DNA of 5,364 bases from Clostridiales bacterium UBA1381. GTDB taxonomy: Bacteria; Bacillota; Clostridia; UBA1381. The notes beneath the pieces are model-generated. The model worked only from the letters and a program-made list of their open reading frames with translations, did no database searches and had not been told where the DNA came from. Each line of letters starts with the position of its first letter. Within the stretch, counting starts at the first letter, position 1. Below are positions 5,302 through 5,364 of this stretch, piece after piece. Position numbers and translations under genes: made by a program. Location: NCBI GenBank assembly GCA_002305435.1, contig DBQZ01000139.1:7348-12711 (forward strand), in the 5' to 3' direction.

Positions 5302-5364
5302 TTACCACTCTATAACAGCCGCACCCCATGTAAGGCCTCCGCCGAAGCCTACAAGCACGATCTT
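5302..5364 (-). CDS. fabH: 3-oxoacyl-ACP synthase III, C-terminal fragment (cut by window edge)
   Basis: Only the last 20 codons and the TAA stop are present; the gene runs off the right edge. The residues KIVLVGFGGGLTWGAAVIEW match the conserved C-terminal strand of FabH, in particular the GFGGGLTWG block. FabH condenses acetyl-CoA (or a branched starter) with malonyl-ACP to begin fatty-acid synthesis. The catalytic Cys, His and Asn are all upstream of the cut and cannot be checked. The 21-base gap to fabK, holding the fabK ribosome site, indicates one transcript. The short length leaves a small chance of a related KAS III-like enzyme, but the setting favours FabH. Confidence 0.9.
   Translation of the reverse strand, partial: KIVLVGFGGGLTWGAAVIEW

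Overview
The window is one continuous minus-strand block from a fatty-acid synthesis (type II FAS) operon running into the RNase III gene. Read in the direction of transcription (right to left) the order is fabH (last 20 codons only), fabK, fabD, fabG, acpP, fabF, rnc, then the first 52 codons of a radical SAM protein. All genes are on the minus strand. I see no plus-strand gene, no RNA gene, no CRISPR array and no insertion sequence. The longest gap between genes is 142 bases.

The source looks like a low-to-moderate GC Firmicute, most likely class Clostridia. The reasons are strong AGGAGG-type Shine-Dalgarno sites, FabK (the flavin enoyl-ACP reductase) as the enoyl reductase in the operon, GLSLGE rather than GHSLGE at the FabD nucleophile, and the acpP/fab genes leading into rnc. 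Genus cannot be fixed from this stretch.

The genes form the elongation machinery. FabD loads malonyl onto ACP. FabH starts chains, FabF condenses, FabG reduces the ketone and FabK reduces the enoyl. The dehydratase (FabZ) and acetyl-CoA carboxylase genes are not in the window. fabH-fabK-fabD-fabG are tightly packed (gaps of 21 and 12 bases, then a one-base TAATG overlap). The spacing then changes: acpP is flanked by gaps of 85 and 114 bases and rnc is preceded by 142 bases, and each of these gaps holds a hairpin. rnc and the radical SAM gene overlap by four bases (ATGA).

Three starts differ from the longest open frame and were set from ribosome binding sites: acpP (GTG at 2562), fabF (ATG at 2211) and rnc (ATG at 827). 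All catalytic residues checked are present, so these look like ordinary working housekeeping enzymes. I do not find a novel protein system here. The parts worth a second look are non-coding: a three-arm, mutually exclusive pairing in the acpP-fabF leader, a perfect 11-bp palindrome of REP/MITE style just after fabF, and a hairpin overlapping a plausible promoter ahead of rnc.
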